Origin: Chrysomallon squamiferum
Taxonomy: Eukaryota > Mollusca > Gastropoda > Neomphalida > Peltospiridae
DNA: 64,000 nucleotides
Assembly (NCBI GenBank): GCA_012295275.1
Contig: CM022679.1
Coordinates: 11,078,169 to 11,142,168 of the forward strand
Reading direction: 5' to 3'
Shown here: in pieces, positions 39,244-52,134 of the stretch
Layout of the letters: the number at the start of each line of letters is the position of its first letter
Numbering within the stretch: the first letter of the stretch is position 1
The notes under the pieces: model-generated
Databases searched by the model: none
The model's input: the letters and a program-made list of their open reading frames with translations, nothing else
What the model was told of the DNA's origin: nothing
Program-made: the position numbers and the translations under genes

Positions 39244-40578
39244 CTGCAAGAGAAAACAAGATGTTACAGAATTAGCTGAATAACTCTTAAAATTTTTAAT
39301 TATTTATAACATTTTACATTGTTTAATGTTCAAAGTAAAAAGAGTTCGCGACAGTTAATTTGGTGGAAATATTTATATATACTAATACTTTTAACTAAAG
39401 TAATTTTAACTAACGATTTTTAAAGTACAATGAAGAAAGTTATTTCAAATATCTTAATAGGAGTAGTAGTTAATGTTCTAGAAGAAAGAAGAGTCGCAGT
39501 ATAAATTCATTAATACATACTTCTGTATCCGCTAGGCACCATAGGTCTTCCGGTCTTTCTGTCGTAAATACATTTCAGATTGAGAGCCTCGTGTTGATTA
39601 GGAGTCGTTGGAGGAGTTGGTGGTCCGTTCGATCCTCCTGGCTGGCTGGAACACTCGCTGGAACAGTCGTCGCTAGGAGACGAGCTGTCTCCCAGAGGCT
39701 TGAGGAGGACTCCAGAAGGAAGAGGACTGGAGTTGTCGTTGGCTTGGTTTGCTCCTTTGAGGGGTTTGCGACGTCTGGGCTGATACTTGTAGTCAGGGTA
39801 GTCTTTCTTGTGCTGAACTCTGAGTCGTTCTGCCTCGTCCACGAAAGGACGTTTCTCATCCTCGCTGAGTAGTCTGGAAAACACAGATGTATACAATGTT
39901 ACAGTTACCGTTTATAGTCCACTGTGCAATACTGTGTGTGCGTTTGCGTATGTGTTTATGTTCGTGGTTATCTGCATGTAAACGCGCACCAAGAGAGACG
40001 ATTCATCGTTTTTAAAGAAAAAAATTATTAAAAAAAATATTTCAAAGTTTTTCAAAAACCATCGAAAAACATTTTTAATGATACTTGAAAAATAATGAAG
40101 TTAAAAGTAGCAGATAATTATGAGAAATTAGTACAGCAACTAAAGAACCTCATAGAAGAAAATGAGTTTTGGCAAAATTCTCAGATTTCTAAACATGATG
40201 ACGATTTTTTTTTTTTCCTGTGTCAAGAAACGCAAACAAAATTCTTGTTCAGTTTTAATAAACATGGACTTATTCAATGGAAAAACGAAACTGACAAACT
40301 GGCTTGAAAAACAAACAAAAGAAACGACAACAACAAAAATAAATAAAAATAAAAATAAAAATAACATCAACAACCAGAAACGTAAACACAGTTACAAATA
40401 AACGTCTTCCGAGCTCTGATGATGATAATGTAACTTCAAAACACTTCCATCGGTAGTTCATTTCAGTTTTACATTTATTTAAGTAGAGCTAAGAACTGGA
40501 AATTACTTTCTGACACTTAAACTTATCTGTTTACTTTTATTCATTAACTCTATACCTTTGAGATTTCAGACATTAATG

Positions 40579-40611
<33 letters not shown>

Positions 40612-41621
40612 ACTAACTAAAAACTAAATAAAAAAACAAGTTGCGCTCGCTGTATGAATGAGAAGTATCAGGTGACGGGTATCGAGTTAAATCAGGGTAA
40701 TCAAGGCAACGACACGCCTGCTGTTTACGGGAACTGTTTACGACCACCACGCTTCTGACAGGTAAAAGAGGACAACATGAACACCACCACGGCTTTATGA
40801 ACCTTTTTGCAAAAAAAAAAAAAAAAAAAGATAAAAAAGAAAAAAAAGAAAATTCTGACGCTTCGATCAAACGTCTTTCATCTGAACGTGGGTTTACACA
40901 CGTACCCGTCAAAAAAAGCAAGAGAGAGAAAAAAAAAAAAGATGGATGAAACTTAAACTGTTCATGTGTGAATTAGACACGTCGTTCTCGACATGGTGCC
41001 CCACTTTTAAGCTCGTTTCGTCTCGTGTTTTGCTGACGGCAGCATCTGATATAGCATTGTTTCCATACACTGCGTATACCCAGCTACGGAGGGGTAGGAG
41101 AGGTCACGTCGCTGTATTGAGGCTACCTGGCGCAACAAGTTGTAAGCGAGGTTTATATGAATGGACTTGTCACATGGCATAAAAAAAAAAAAAAAAAAAA
41201 AAAGGCAGAAGAAAAAAAACAACCAGGAAAATAAAAAACCCAACAACACAGCTGAGCATAGTAAACTATCAGTTGTTATTGCACATGTAATATAAAGACA
41301 TGTTGTATGCGTTACGCTTCAATGAACCGCCAGCGGGAAATGTAATACCTGGCCACTGGATGTATTAGTTAATGTATTAAATAAACAACAATAAATGTAA
41401 GAGTTCTGGCAAATTTCTTTGTGGCGTGACGTCGTATACTCGATAAAAAAAAATTAAAGGCCGATATAAACACAGTGAGAGGAATATTCATGTATACAAC
41501 AGTAGATGTGGCATGTGAATAAAACCAAAAAAAAAACTTGAATGATAGTAAACACTGTGCAACAGAATAAATAAATAAACGTACAAAAGGTAAAATTAAT
41601 TATCATAAAGGTCGTGACGTC

Positions 41622-41679
<58 letters not shown>

Positions 41680-43350
41680 AGAGAGAGAGAGCAGATTTTA
41701 AAAGCGGATTAAAGACAGAATACGTATGGACAAGAAAGGAAAAAGCGGTGCAGAATCTTATTCTACAAAATAAACATATTTCATAATGAATACTATCATT
41801 TATTTCAGAAAACTATTACATATTCCGCTAAACTACTATTATACTGCATCAAAGCTGCAAACATAAAATGTGTACCGCAATAACCCCTGAAGATATTCCA
41901 TCATACAGTAAGACTAATAAATCGTGTTTACACAATTAATGTGTCATGGCTCTTCGCTTGAAGTTTCTGTGATTGATGTTGACGTAAACGAACAACAACG
42001 GCATGGAGTCAGCTATATTTACCAACAACAGTCACAGCACTGTCACAATTCTGACAGTGGTTCAGATTGGAAAAATTCGTTTAAAACATGTAGATGACTA
42101 TTTTCTGTTACTTATATTTGTACTTACTTATTTTTAGTCTCCAGTGACAGCTTTGGGTACAGTTTTTACTACGAAAGAATTCACGATTTTTTATGAATGT
42201 TTAAAATTAACTCTGTACTTAACAACACTAAAAACTGGCATTTTTTTCTTTTATAACTGCTCTGTTAGCATTTTATTTATGAATTACATCCAAACACAGA
42301 TCATACAACATATGTTCCATGAATTATTCCCTTTCAAAAACTAAATTATATCTGTTTGTTGACTGCTTCTTTTGAGAAATAGAAATTTTGAGAAGAAAAC
42401 AGTAATAAAAAAATATTTATATAATAATATACTACTGGCATTAATTTATTACAAAATCAAAGGTCTGAAATTTCTGAAAACAGTTAATTGAGAAACAGCA
42501 GGCATTCTATGCAATAAATACCTGAGGCCATACTCCGATTTTAAGACTACATTTTACCAATTCATAAAATTGTTTTTCATCAACAGTTTATTGTTTCTGC
42601 ATGCCTACACTGAATGAAAACAAAACACGTTACATGTTTATAAAAGATTTCAGTTAGTCTTTCATTCAGGAACAAAATGACGCCTACAGTGCGTTTCCCT
42701 GACACGGTGTTTTGGGTATTTTGGAATTACCCGTAATCCTTTGCTTTAGTTAGAAACACCCCTTCAATGATCCCCGCTCGCGACCCGTGACCAGTGTTAT
42801 GGTCAGCAAAACACGATCAAAGAGAAATACGCAATGGACAGTCTCTCGTACGTGACTCCAGAAAGGCTGCCGGATAGCGCCGTTGTAGCACGTGCACGCA
42901 CGTTCACTCCGCGTGAGCGACCGATTATCTCGATGCCGTTCTTTGTTTGAGCTGTGGTGTCGAATCTGGCAAGGACAGGAATATTAACTCCAAGTCCTAT
43001 TTGATCTGAAGCTCAGAGTTCGTTTTGATGAAGTCTGCTAGCAAGAACAATTCAAGTTTGTTTGAGTTGTCATGGAAGCGCGCGGGTAACAATTCGCGTC
43101 GCCCACGTGCCATCACGTCATTCGGTTAGTGAAAATGCTGCGGTGAATGAAGACGTCACACAACGTTGTTGTTGGTTTATATTCGGTGTTTGGATACTGT
43201 TTGCAATCAGTTTGGAAACACGGACTTGAGAAATTCAAGTTTTTGAATGTCATATTAAAGGGGACGGATTTTAACTGTTTCAAAATAGGGTTGACTAAAT
43301 GCACAATGTAAATATAGTTTTTAAATAAAAATATATTTCTATTTATTTAG

Positions 43351-43401
<51 letters not shown>

Positions 43402-43474
43402 TAATTAATTGATTAACCAGATTATTTTTATCATCGTCATCAACATTAAGACAAAACATAAATAAATAAATAGA

Positions 43475-43505
<31 letters not shown>

Positions 43506-45612
43506 AATAAAATAAAATAAAATAAAATTAAATAACGAAAAAAAACAAACAAATAAAACAAATAAAATACAATAAAATAAATCCAGAACTAGCACGATTT
43601 ATCTGGACTGGATTGACAAAATCAAGACGGCGTATTACAAACGTGACAGCTCATCAAAAACGGATGAGTGTTTTTATTGCCGTAAAATACATCATTTCTG
43701 GTTGTAAACGTGTCTTAATCCACCGGCACCGTAACGCTAAACCTGCTTTTATTTCCCAGCTCTTTTTATGACGTAAAGCACTCGCGAACGAGCTCTTTGC
43801 TTCTTTGAAGTCCCTAGTACGTCACAACAGGACAGTAACATAATAGAGAACTTCAATGAAGTTGATATGGTGAATGCAGATTATACATTTTGCTGAATTT
43901 CTTTCTTTCTTTTTCATTATTTGTTTAAATAAATTTTCTTACTTATAAAATGTGTATTTTATAAAACAGTTAAAACAAATACATATAATTATACATATCT
44001 GCTGAGAGACAAATTCTTCATTCCTATTTGTTACTTAATTTTAACTTATTCAAACAAAACGTGTAAATAATTCACTTAAATAAATAAATTTAAAGAAGAT
44101 AATTCATACTTGATTTCAAACCAAAAAAAACCCCAAACCACAACGATTAAAGTATATAACAAACGATATTCACTTTAATTATGAAATTATTCTCCAGTCT
44201 AAACTTAGATAACCGCATTACACATTTCCCTTAGCATGACAATACAATCTGTGATAAGTTATATTTACGATATTACACATCACAAACGACAGCGGGGGGA
44301 AAAATTTAAAAACTCGGCTATCGTAGAGAACACACAAGAACGAAAACTCGCTATTTCCGGTCGGAAATACTATAATACTTGAGTGATTCGTGGAGGAAAC
44401 GATATTTACGTAACGAATTTGTCAGAATCTACGCCACTAGATGACACCAGTGTAAATCAGTGCTAGATATGCTTGTGTGAACACGATATGAAGCGTTAGA
44501 ATGTTTTTAAATTATCCTCCCCGTTTAATTTACGCCTACGCAGATTATGATAATTCTTGTATAATATTTTTATCTTAGAAAGCGCAATTTCCATGAATGG
44601 ATGAATAAAATAAACAGACTAGTGAATAAGTGGAAATCGCATACTGCGGTTTTTAGCAAGTTAAATATTTATTATTTCTAATAAACATTCTTGTTATACT
44701 CTGATAGTAGAAAGGAATTTTTTTTTTTTTTTTTTTTTTTTTTCCCCAGTTCAGCTTAATTTTTTACCCAGAAAATATTCTGGACCGATTCTTTGTTCAA
44801 TAAGATAATATAACACGAAACTTTACTGTGTCTGACTGTTTGCATCTATGTGTGTATAACATTAACCATTGGAATATTTGTATACAGAATTGTTTCTTTT
44901 TTTTACGTCTGGCTGTCTGTCTGTCTGTTTTTCGACCATGATCTAGACAGGACTCTTTGTATCACGCGAACCTATCATGTCTGTCTGTCTGTGTATCTGT
45001 CTAACATGGTCCAGACAAGAGTATTTGCATGACACGTTTTGTAAAAATTGTAGACATAGGTAAATATTTACATAGTTACTCGTGTTGAGTAACGGGAAAT
45101 TTAATTCCAATTTGATCGTGCGCTATCTGTTTTTGATTCATTTTTCTTTACTCGGATTTCAAAATTGAGGATTAAAAAAAAAGAAGAAGAAAAGAAGAAG
45201 AATAAGATAAAAATAAAATGAAATAAATATGAAAAAATACATACAAAGATACTGTTAATACACGGAATATAACCGAGAAAGATGTTCAGAAAGTATTTTC
45301 AATTCTTCATAACAATGACGATATTTTAATTTAGATTTATTTCACGCTGTTTTTATTTTGTCTTTGTAGTTTTATGTAAAAACAAATTGTAATTGTTTAT
45401 TTATATATTTATTTATTTATTTGATTATTTATTTTGAATGCATATGTTAATTTGTTTATTTTATCTATAAAAATCAGAAATAATTGTATAATTTATTTAT
45501 TTTGATGGACTGTTTCTGCTGTTTTTTAATGCATTATTTTATAATATTAGTTGAAATATCCTTTTGGTTGTTAACACCTTAGAAAAAAAAAATCCATCCA
45601 ATCCAGTGATTA

Positions 45613-45643
<31 letters not shown>

Positions 45644-48492
45644 TCAACGGGATATGTCGAAATTACGCTAATGTGAAGTCTAAACAAACGCTACAAAAGA
45701 AAACCGGATCTACTTGTTTCATTCGCTATCTCGCGGTCGCGTGCGAACTATTTCTTGTCCCGTGTTTGCCGCCTCGGGATCCTTCACAAAGAGTGTGTCA
45801 GGGAGATGCTAAGAGGCGGGGGTCGGGTAAGGGCGCGGGCCAGGATAGACTGTCGTCTGACACTTTGTTTCCATCGGTTCTGCGTTTGCGTCTCGGCTAC
45901 CGGAAACAACAAGACGGCAGGCGCTGGTCGCGCGCATGTCACGAACGGTCATCGTGTCGGAGTTTGCTCGGATACAAGAACACGTCCATGATGACCCGTG
46001 GTCAAAGCTCGTGAGTCCTGGCCACTTAGCGAGCAAACACAAAAAGTGTTGTTCTACGCAATCCTGTTTACTGATCAACACCTCAGAATTTGGATAAAAC
46101 CAACATCTTAATGTCTTTAACCATGTTAGTTAACCGTCTAACCGTGTCGTGAATATAACGAACAAGATCTAAGAAAACTTTTGTTTTAGACACTTGCTGT
46201 TTTGGCAGAAGAAAATGGCAATGAAGCAAGAATTTCTCAAAACGCCAAATATCTAACGTCCAATAACCAACGACAGAAAAATAATCGGGTTATTCTAGTC
46301 ATTGAACTATGTTTTAATGATTTATTATTATTATTATTATTATTATTAAAGAATGAATGCATGAATTAAACTGATGTATACTTTCATGCATTTTTAGCAG
46401 AATGCGTTTTGCTAATTTTTTTTTTTCTTTTTTACATCAACGTTATAACATTTCATTCTTACTTAAATTTCATTTTCTCAGCAATAAAACTACATTTGAA
46501 AAAGTTCTCATATCATCTTGCCTATTTTGTACACTCTTTCAAAACATCGCTAAACAAACATGGCAAATTTGGTGTCTTGTTTAACATGACCGATTACAAA
46601 ACAAAAAAAGAATTCAAAAAAAAAAACAGAACTTTTAAAAAAAACATTAAAAATAGAAACAACCTAAGAAAACTTTTGAAGTTTTTTATTTATTTATTTA
46701 TTTATTTTGCAGTTTTATTTTTTTTTTTTTTTTTTTTTTAAACACATACATGCATATTATTATTTTTTACTTTTTTATTTTTTTTTCACGGAATGTGGAA
46801 AGACATAAATTTTTACATGAAAAGTGACGACGTCGAGTCGGGGTCTGGTGATGGGGACTAGGAAAGCGATACGACGACGTCAGCGGAGACTAATTGTGTT
46901 TGTATTCTGTGATAACCCCCGGGTTACGGTTTCGCTAACAATCTGTCTTACTCCTTTCTAATCTGTTCGGGCCACCATTCTCACGCCGCCGTCATATATA
47001 TGTCATAAAAACTTTGTTTTCTTCTTGCGCTATTCCATCACACTTGTCGCTCTACTGCGACCTACCAGCAGGGCGCCTCGTATCATGGCCAGGCTAAAAT
47101 ATTTTGATTTTTAAATCATACTCTCCCTCCCTAGATGATGGCCGGCAAAAATAAAAATAAAAAAATAAAAAAATAACAAAGCTGTTCCCAAGAATTGTAC
47201 CGAAAATCTAATGTGTATGTGTGTGGTGGTGTCTTTGGCATATATAGTAAGGAATGCATATGCATATATATATATATTACACACACACTTAAGGGCCATG
47301 TGTGTTTACTGGTATATATGTGTGAATGTATTATATGAAATTATGTAAGTTTGTATGTTGTAGGTATATAGGTATGTATGTAAGTATATTTGTATCAGTG
47401 TATACATGTGTCTGTATGTGTGTGTGTGTATATGTGTGTGTGTCTGTGTGTGTGTATGTGTGTGTGTGGGTGGGTGTGGGTGTGTGAATGAAATCTACGA
47501 AGCATGTGTCTGTGGTGAAAATGAAAAATGAATTACTTCACATATTAAGTTCAAAAATGTTTGCGGTCACGCGAGTCCGCCTGAAAGACAGCTTGTAAAG
47601 AATATATATAACATGCGATTTATTTTCGTAGCGGGAGTAATGTGTATTACTCAAATCTGGTTTCAATAGAAGTGAAAAATGAATGAAACTACGTCATAAT
47701 GTCGTGACGTCCGCATCAAAGGAATATACATTCAATTTATCAAACTGTCAGAACAAAACAAAACAAAACAAAATAAAAATAAAATAAAAAAATAAAAATG
47801 AAAAATAAAAAATAAAAATTAAAAAAATTACATAATAAAAATAGAACGTAAATAAGTATAAATACCTTTTTAAAAAAAATATATATATAAAGACAGTTAA
47901 GGATTTTGGGTCGTTTGCTGTGAGAATGTGTGTGAATATTTTATAGTATTCTTAGAAAAATAATGCTTTGTCTTTGACAGAGAAGACGAGAAAAGAGGAA
48001 GATAATAAATCTCTGTATTGACCTAGTCGAGTTTTATTATTGTTTTATTTTACTATTAAAGGGAAAATAAATACAAATGAAAGAAAAGGTTTTTGCTAAG
48101 TTGACGGTTTTGGTTTGTGAATATTTTCTTCCTTCCTTTGTTTTGTTTTATTGTTTTATTTATTTTCGTTTCTTTCTCTATTTTTTTTTCTTTAAAAAAA
48201 GAAAAGAAAAGAAAAGAAAGAAAAAGAAAAGATTAGAAAAAAGAAAAAGAAAATAAATAATGGTAGTTTTTTTTTATTATTATTTCTTGAACTTTGAAGT
48301 TATCTTTGTTTTGTTTTTGTTTTGTTTGTTGTTGTTTGTTTTTTTTATTTTTTTAATCCTCTTTTCTTCTTTAATTTCCCCATCAATTTTATTATCATTA
48401 TTTTGTTTCCTCTTTATTATTTTTATTCCATCTGTTTAAATTATTATTATTATTCATCTAAGAAGAGAATTAATTTTTAATTCCTAACTTCA

Positions 48493-48565
<73 letters not shown>

Positions 48566-49496
48566 AATCATTATTTTTTCTTTTTACTTTCTTTCTTTTT
48601 TTCCCTTTTTTTTTTTATTCTCTCTCTTTTTTTTTTTTTTTCATTTTACGTCGACGAAATAAAATACAGTTTCATTCCATTATTTTACGTTTCCAAAGCA
48701 ATTAAAGTAATTTATCTTGCTTTTTTTTTTTCTCTGAGCTGTTAAACATTTGATAAAATATCGCTTTCCAGACTTAATCTAATGGCGATGGAGCTCGCAG
48801 AGATTGTCCCTTCGTGTTTATTTGACAGTCAGATGAAAAATGTTTTATGATACCTTACATATGGCGAATTTTCTCACGCGCGTTTTTTTTATTTTATTTA
48901 TTTATTTATTTATTTATTTATTTTTTTATTTATTTTATTTGTTTATTTATTTATTTTTATTTTTTTTATATTTATTTATGTATTTTATTTGTTTATATTT
49001 ATTTTATTTATTTATTTATTTATTTTTATTTTTTTTATATTTGTATATATATATATATATAATTATTATTTACTTAGTAGTTGTAGTAGTAGCAGCATCT
49101 AGTACTATTAATAATTAATTTATTTATTTATTTATTTAATTATTTATTTATTAAAAATAAAACAACTTATTTTATTTTAATAACTGTGTGTACAATAAAT
49201 GTGATGCTCCACCTTTCTAGAAAGTGGATCCGCCCTATTGCGCCGCCAGTCCCCGGAATGTAAATATTTCCTTAACCCGCGTCGTATGTATAACATTTCT
49301 TTTGATTTTCTCTTTTTATTTTTAAAATAATAAATAACATAAACATTAGGATTCTTTAACAGGCGTTATGTACAACTTTCCATGACAGAGAAACAAATAT
49401 ATAAATATATATAGTAAACAAAAACAAATTACGAAAAAGTATCCATTAGATTCAAGTTGAAATGTTAACTTTGAATTTCTTAGATAATAATAATAT

Positions 49497-49549
<53 letters not shown>

Positions 49550-49839
49550 TAATAATAATAAAGCAATAAGAAACTGAATGTTTCTTTCGGATTGGTAAAC
49601 CTTTTTTTTTTTCTCTCTCTTTTTTTTCCCCCCTTTTTAATTGTTCTCCAACAAAAAGCAAATCTATATCAAATAAAATGTTTTAAAAAATAAGACTTTC
49701 TAACGCGGTCGTATATCTAGCTACAACATTCAGTAATGTTTGATACACGTGCATACGTCAATTAAAGTGAAACATCCAATAAAAAACAAATTTCATTCAT
49801 TCATTCTTTCTTCCCCGTCATCACTGTAAACAACATTAT

Positions 49840-49884
<45 letters not shown>

Positions 49885-50294
49885 TGTTGTTGTTGTTATT
49901 ATTATTATTATAATTGTCACTGTTATTACAAACGTTCAAGATATAAGGTTTCTTTATTGTGCTGTTCGCGTCTTTTAAAAGGTTCGTAGCTACGTACTAG
50001 AACGTACTCCATAATTAAACTACAATACCAGGGACCATGCTTTATTTTTTTTATTTTTTTCCACCTAGACCACCCGTCCGCTTCGTTTCATTGCGTAAAG
50101 CAAAGGGTAAATCATTGGCCCGTACATCCGACACAAGTCACTTTTTTTTTTATTTACGAAAAAAAAAAAAAACACGAACCTTAACTTTCATTCAGTCAAA
50201 GTATAAAGGTATAGATAGGTCTTGGCAAAGCGCCAAAAATGGCGTATATATATATTGCAATTGTTATTGAGTGTCACAAAAGACGAGAGTTTCC

Positions 50295-50330
<36 letters not shown>

Positions 50331-50794
50331 TTATTGTGACGTTCCGTCCTATTTTATTCGAGATCACAGTGAATCGGATAAGGTATACGTTGTCGTACTA
50401 TGAAAGAAAGAGAGATCGTTTTAAAGTTTTCACACGTGCGTGCAATATGTCATTTATCGAACGAATTACTAAGTTTGGTTTTCGTCAAGCTTCTGTTACG
50501 AACTAAACGCTGTTTAAATGCGAGTATCGTGTTAAAGATTTCGTCGTTAAATTATTTCTTTGCCTCGTAGATTGAATTTGTTTACGAATTAACAGGGTGG
50601 ATTATATGTTGTTGTTTTGCGGGTTTAGTTCCACATGTATATCGAACAGTATAAAGAGTTAAATTTCATTCAAAGGATTAAGTTCGTATCATTACGGCTA
50701 ACTGACAAATTTATATAAATAAATTTAATTGTGACGTTGAATTGTTTCTACAGATAATGAGGCAATATATAAGAAACGTTTGACTCTTTAAAAA

Positions 50795-50830
<36 letters not shown>

Positions 50831-51995
50831 TTAATGGGAACTGAAACTAATATTAAAATTCTAATGATGTATTGAACATACTCGTTCAGTAAATCATAAC
50901 TGCATATCATAGAGTTCAGAACGTTTACATCAAACTTCGTTCTTAATAACTGTATTATATCTAAATAATTACTAATAATCTTAATAATGTAAAAACCTCT
51001 CTTTGAGAATTATGTATTTCCCACCCTCTTTATTAGGTTTTATTTTATTTTTATTATTATTAATATTATTTTTCTAGTTTTGCTAATGTTACAAAAAATT
51101 AAGAGTGTCCAATTCTTTAAACAACTACAAAATCGAGACTATTAAGAGCAGACGTGAAATGTATTATTTCCGCCAAAAAGTGCTTCAGTCATATCTGCAA
51201 ATTTACTTGTTCGTATTCTAATTTGTGTTATTTTCATCTGGACACCACATGTCTAGAAAATTAATTCACATTCATGTACAAACGCAGCAATAACTTCAAA
51301 GTGAATCGATCAGGTAGAACGGCGTGGGAACTGCAGTAATTGTGATATAGTATTTAAATATTAATACTGCTACTACTACTACTGTTACTGCTACTACTAC
51401 TACTGCTACAACACTTCTACTACTAATAATAATAAGATGAAGAAGAAGAAGAAAAAAAAACACGAAGCAAAAAATATGATGATGAAAACAACAAGGATAA
51501 TATTAATGATGATGAAAACGTTAAAGTTACTAATTATTCAAAGAATGAATCTGTATGTAATTATTATTAAAAACCAGTAATTAAATTCATATCACTGAAC
51601 ATTTTATAACTGAAAGTATAAACTGCATACAATTAAATTATATATATTTTAGAAAAAAATAAAAAAAATAATAATAAAATAGGAGAAAACGAGCGAGGTT
51701 TGCTGAGACCAGATTAAAAACACGTTGGAGAAGGGCGGGTTCTGCCGGCGGTTACGAACCGCACACGCGACACGAGAAAACAGAACCACTGGGTGGTCCC
51801 CCGGGACCGCGAGCCTCGTAACCCGACCACAATCTGAGAAATAAATATACTCCAGAGATATCCGAGAATTTCACAAGTGTCCATTGACGTTTAAACAGTG
51901 CCGCTTTTTGCCGGTAAACATACGTATTGTCATATCAACGATTATGCACTTTAAAATGTCATTTGTATTTACATATGGCGTTATATTAATTTGGC

Positions 51996-52033
<38 letters not shown>

Positions 52034-52083
52034 TGTCTGTCAGTTTACATTTTCAAAATTTCTTGTATATATGTATATGCCTG

Positions 52084-52134
<51 letters not shown>

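Noticed and set aside
38706-39872. Plus-strand and alternate-frame open reading frames across SoxE exons 2 and 3
   Set aside because: They are shadows of the SoxE coding sequence, which alone matches a known family.
45673-46081. Three overlapping open frames of 78-113 codons
   Set aside because: They overlap on both strands in CpG-rich DNA inside SoxE intron 1, with no domain or splice support.
51750-51823. A 74-base segment with 8-base complementary ends, resembling tRNA length and acceptor pairing
   Set aside because: D, anticodon and T arms cannot be placed. The B-box-like GGTTCGTAACC (minus strand) overlaps the acceptor strand and lacks the near-universal A at its seventh position.
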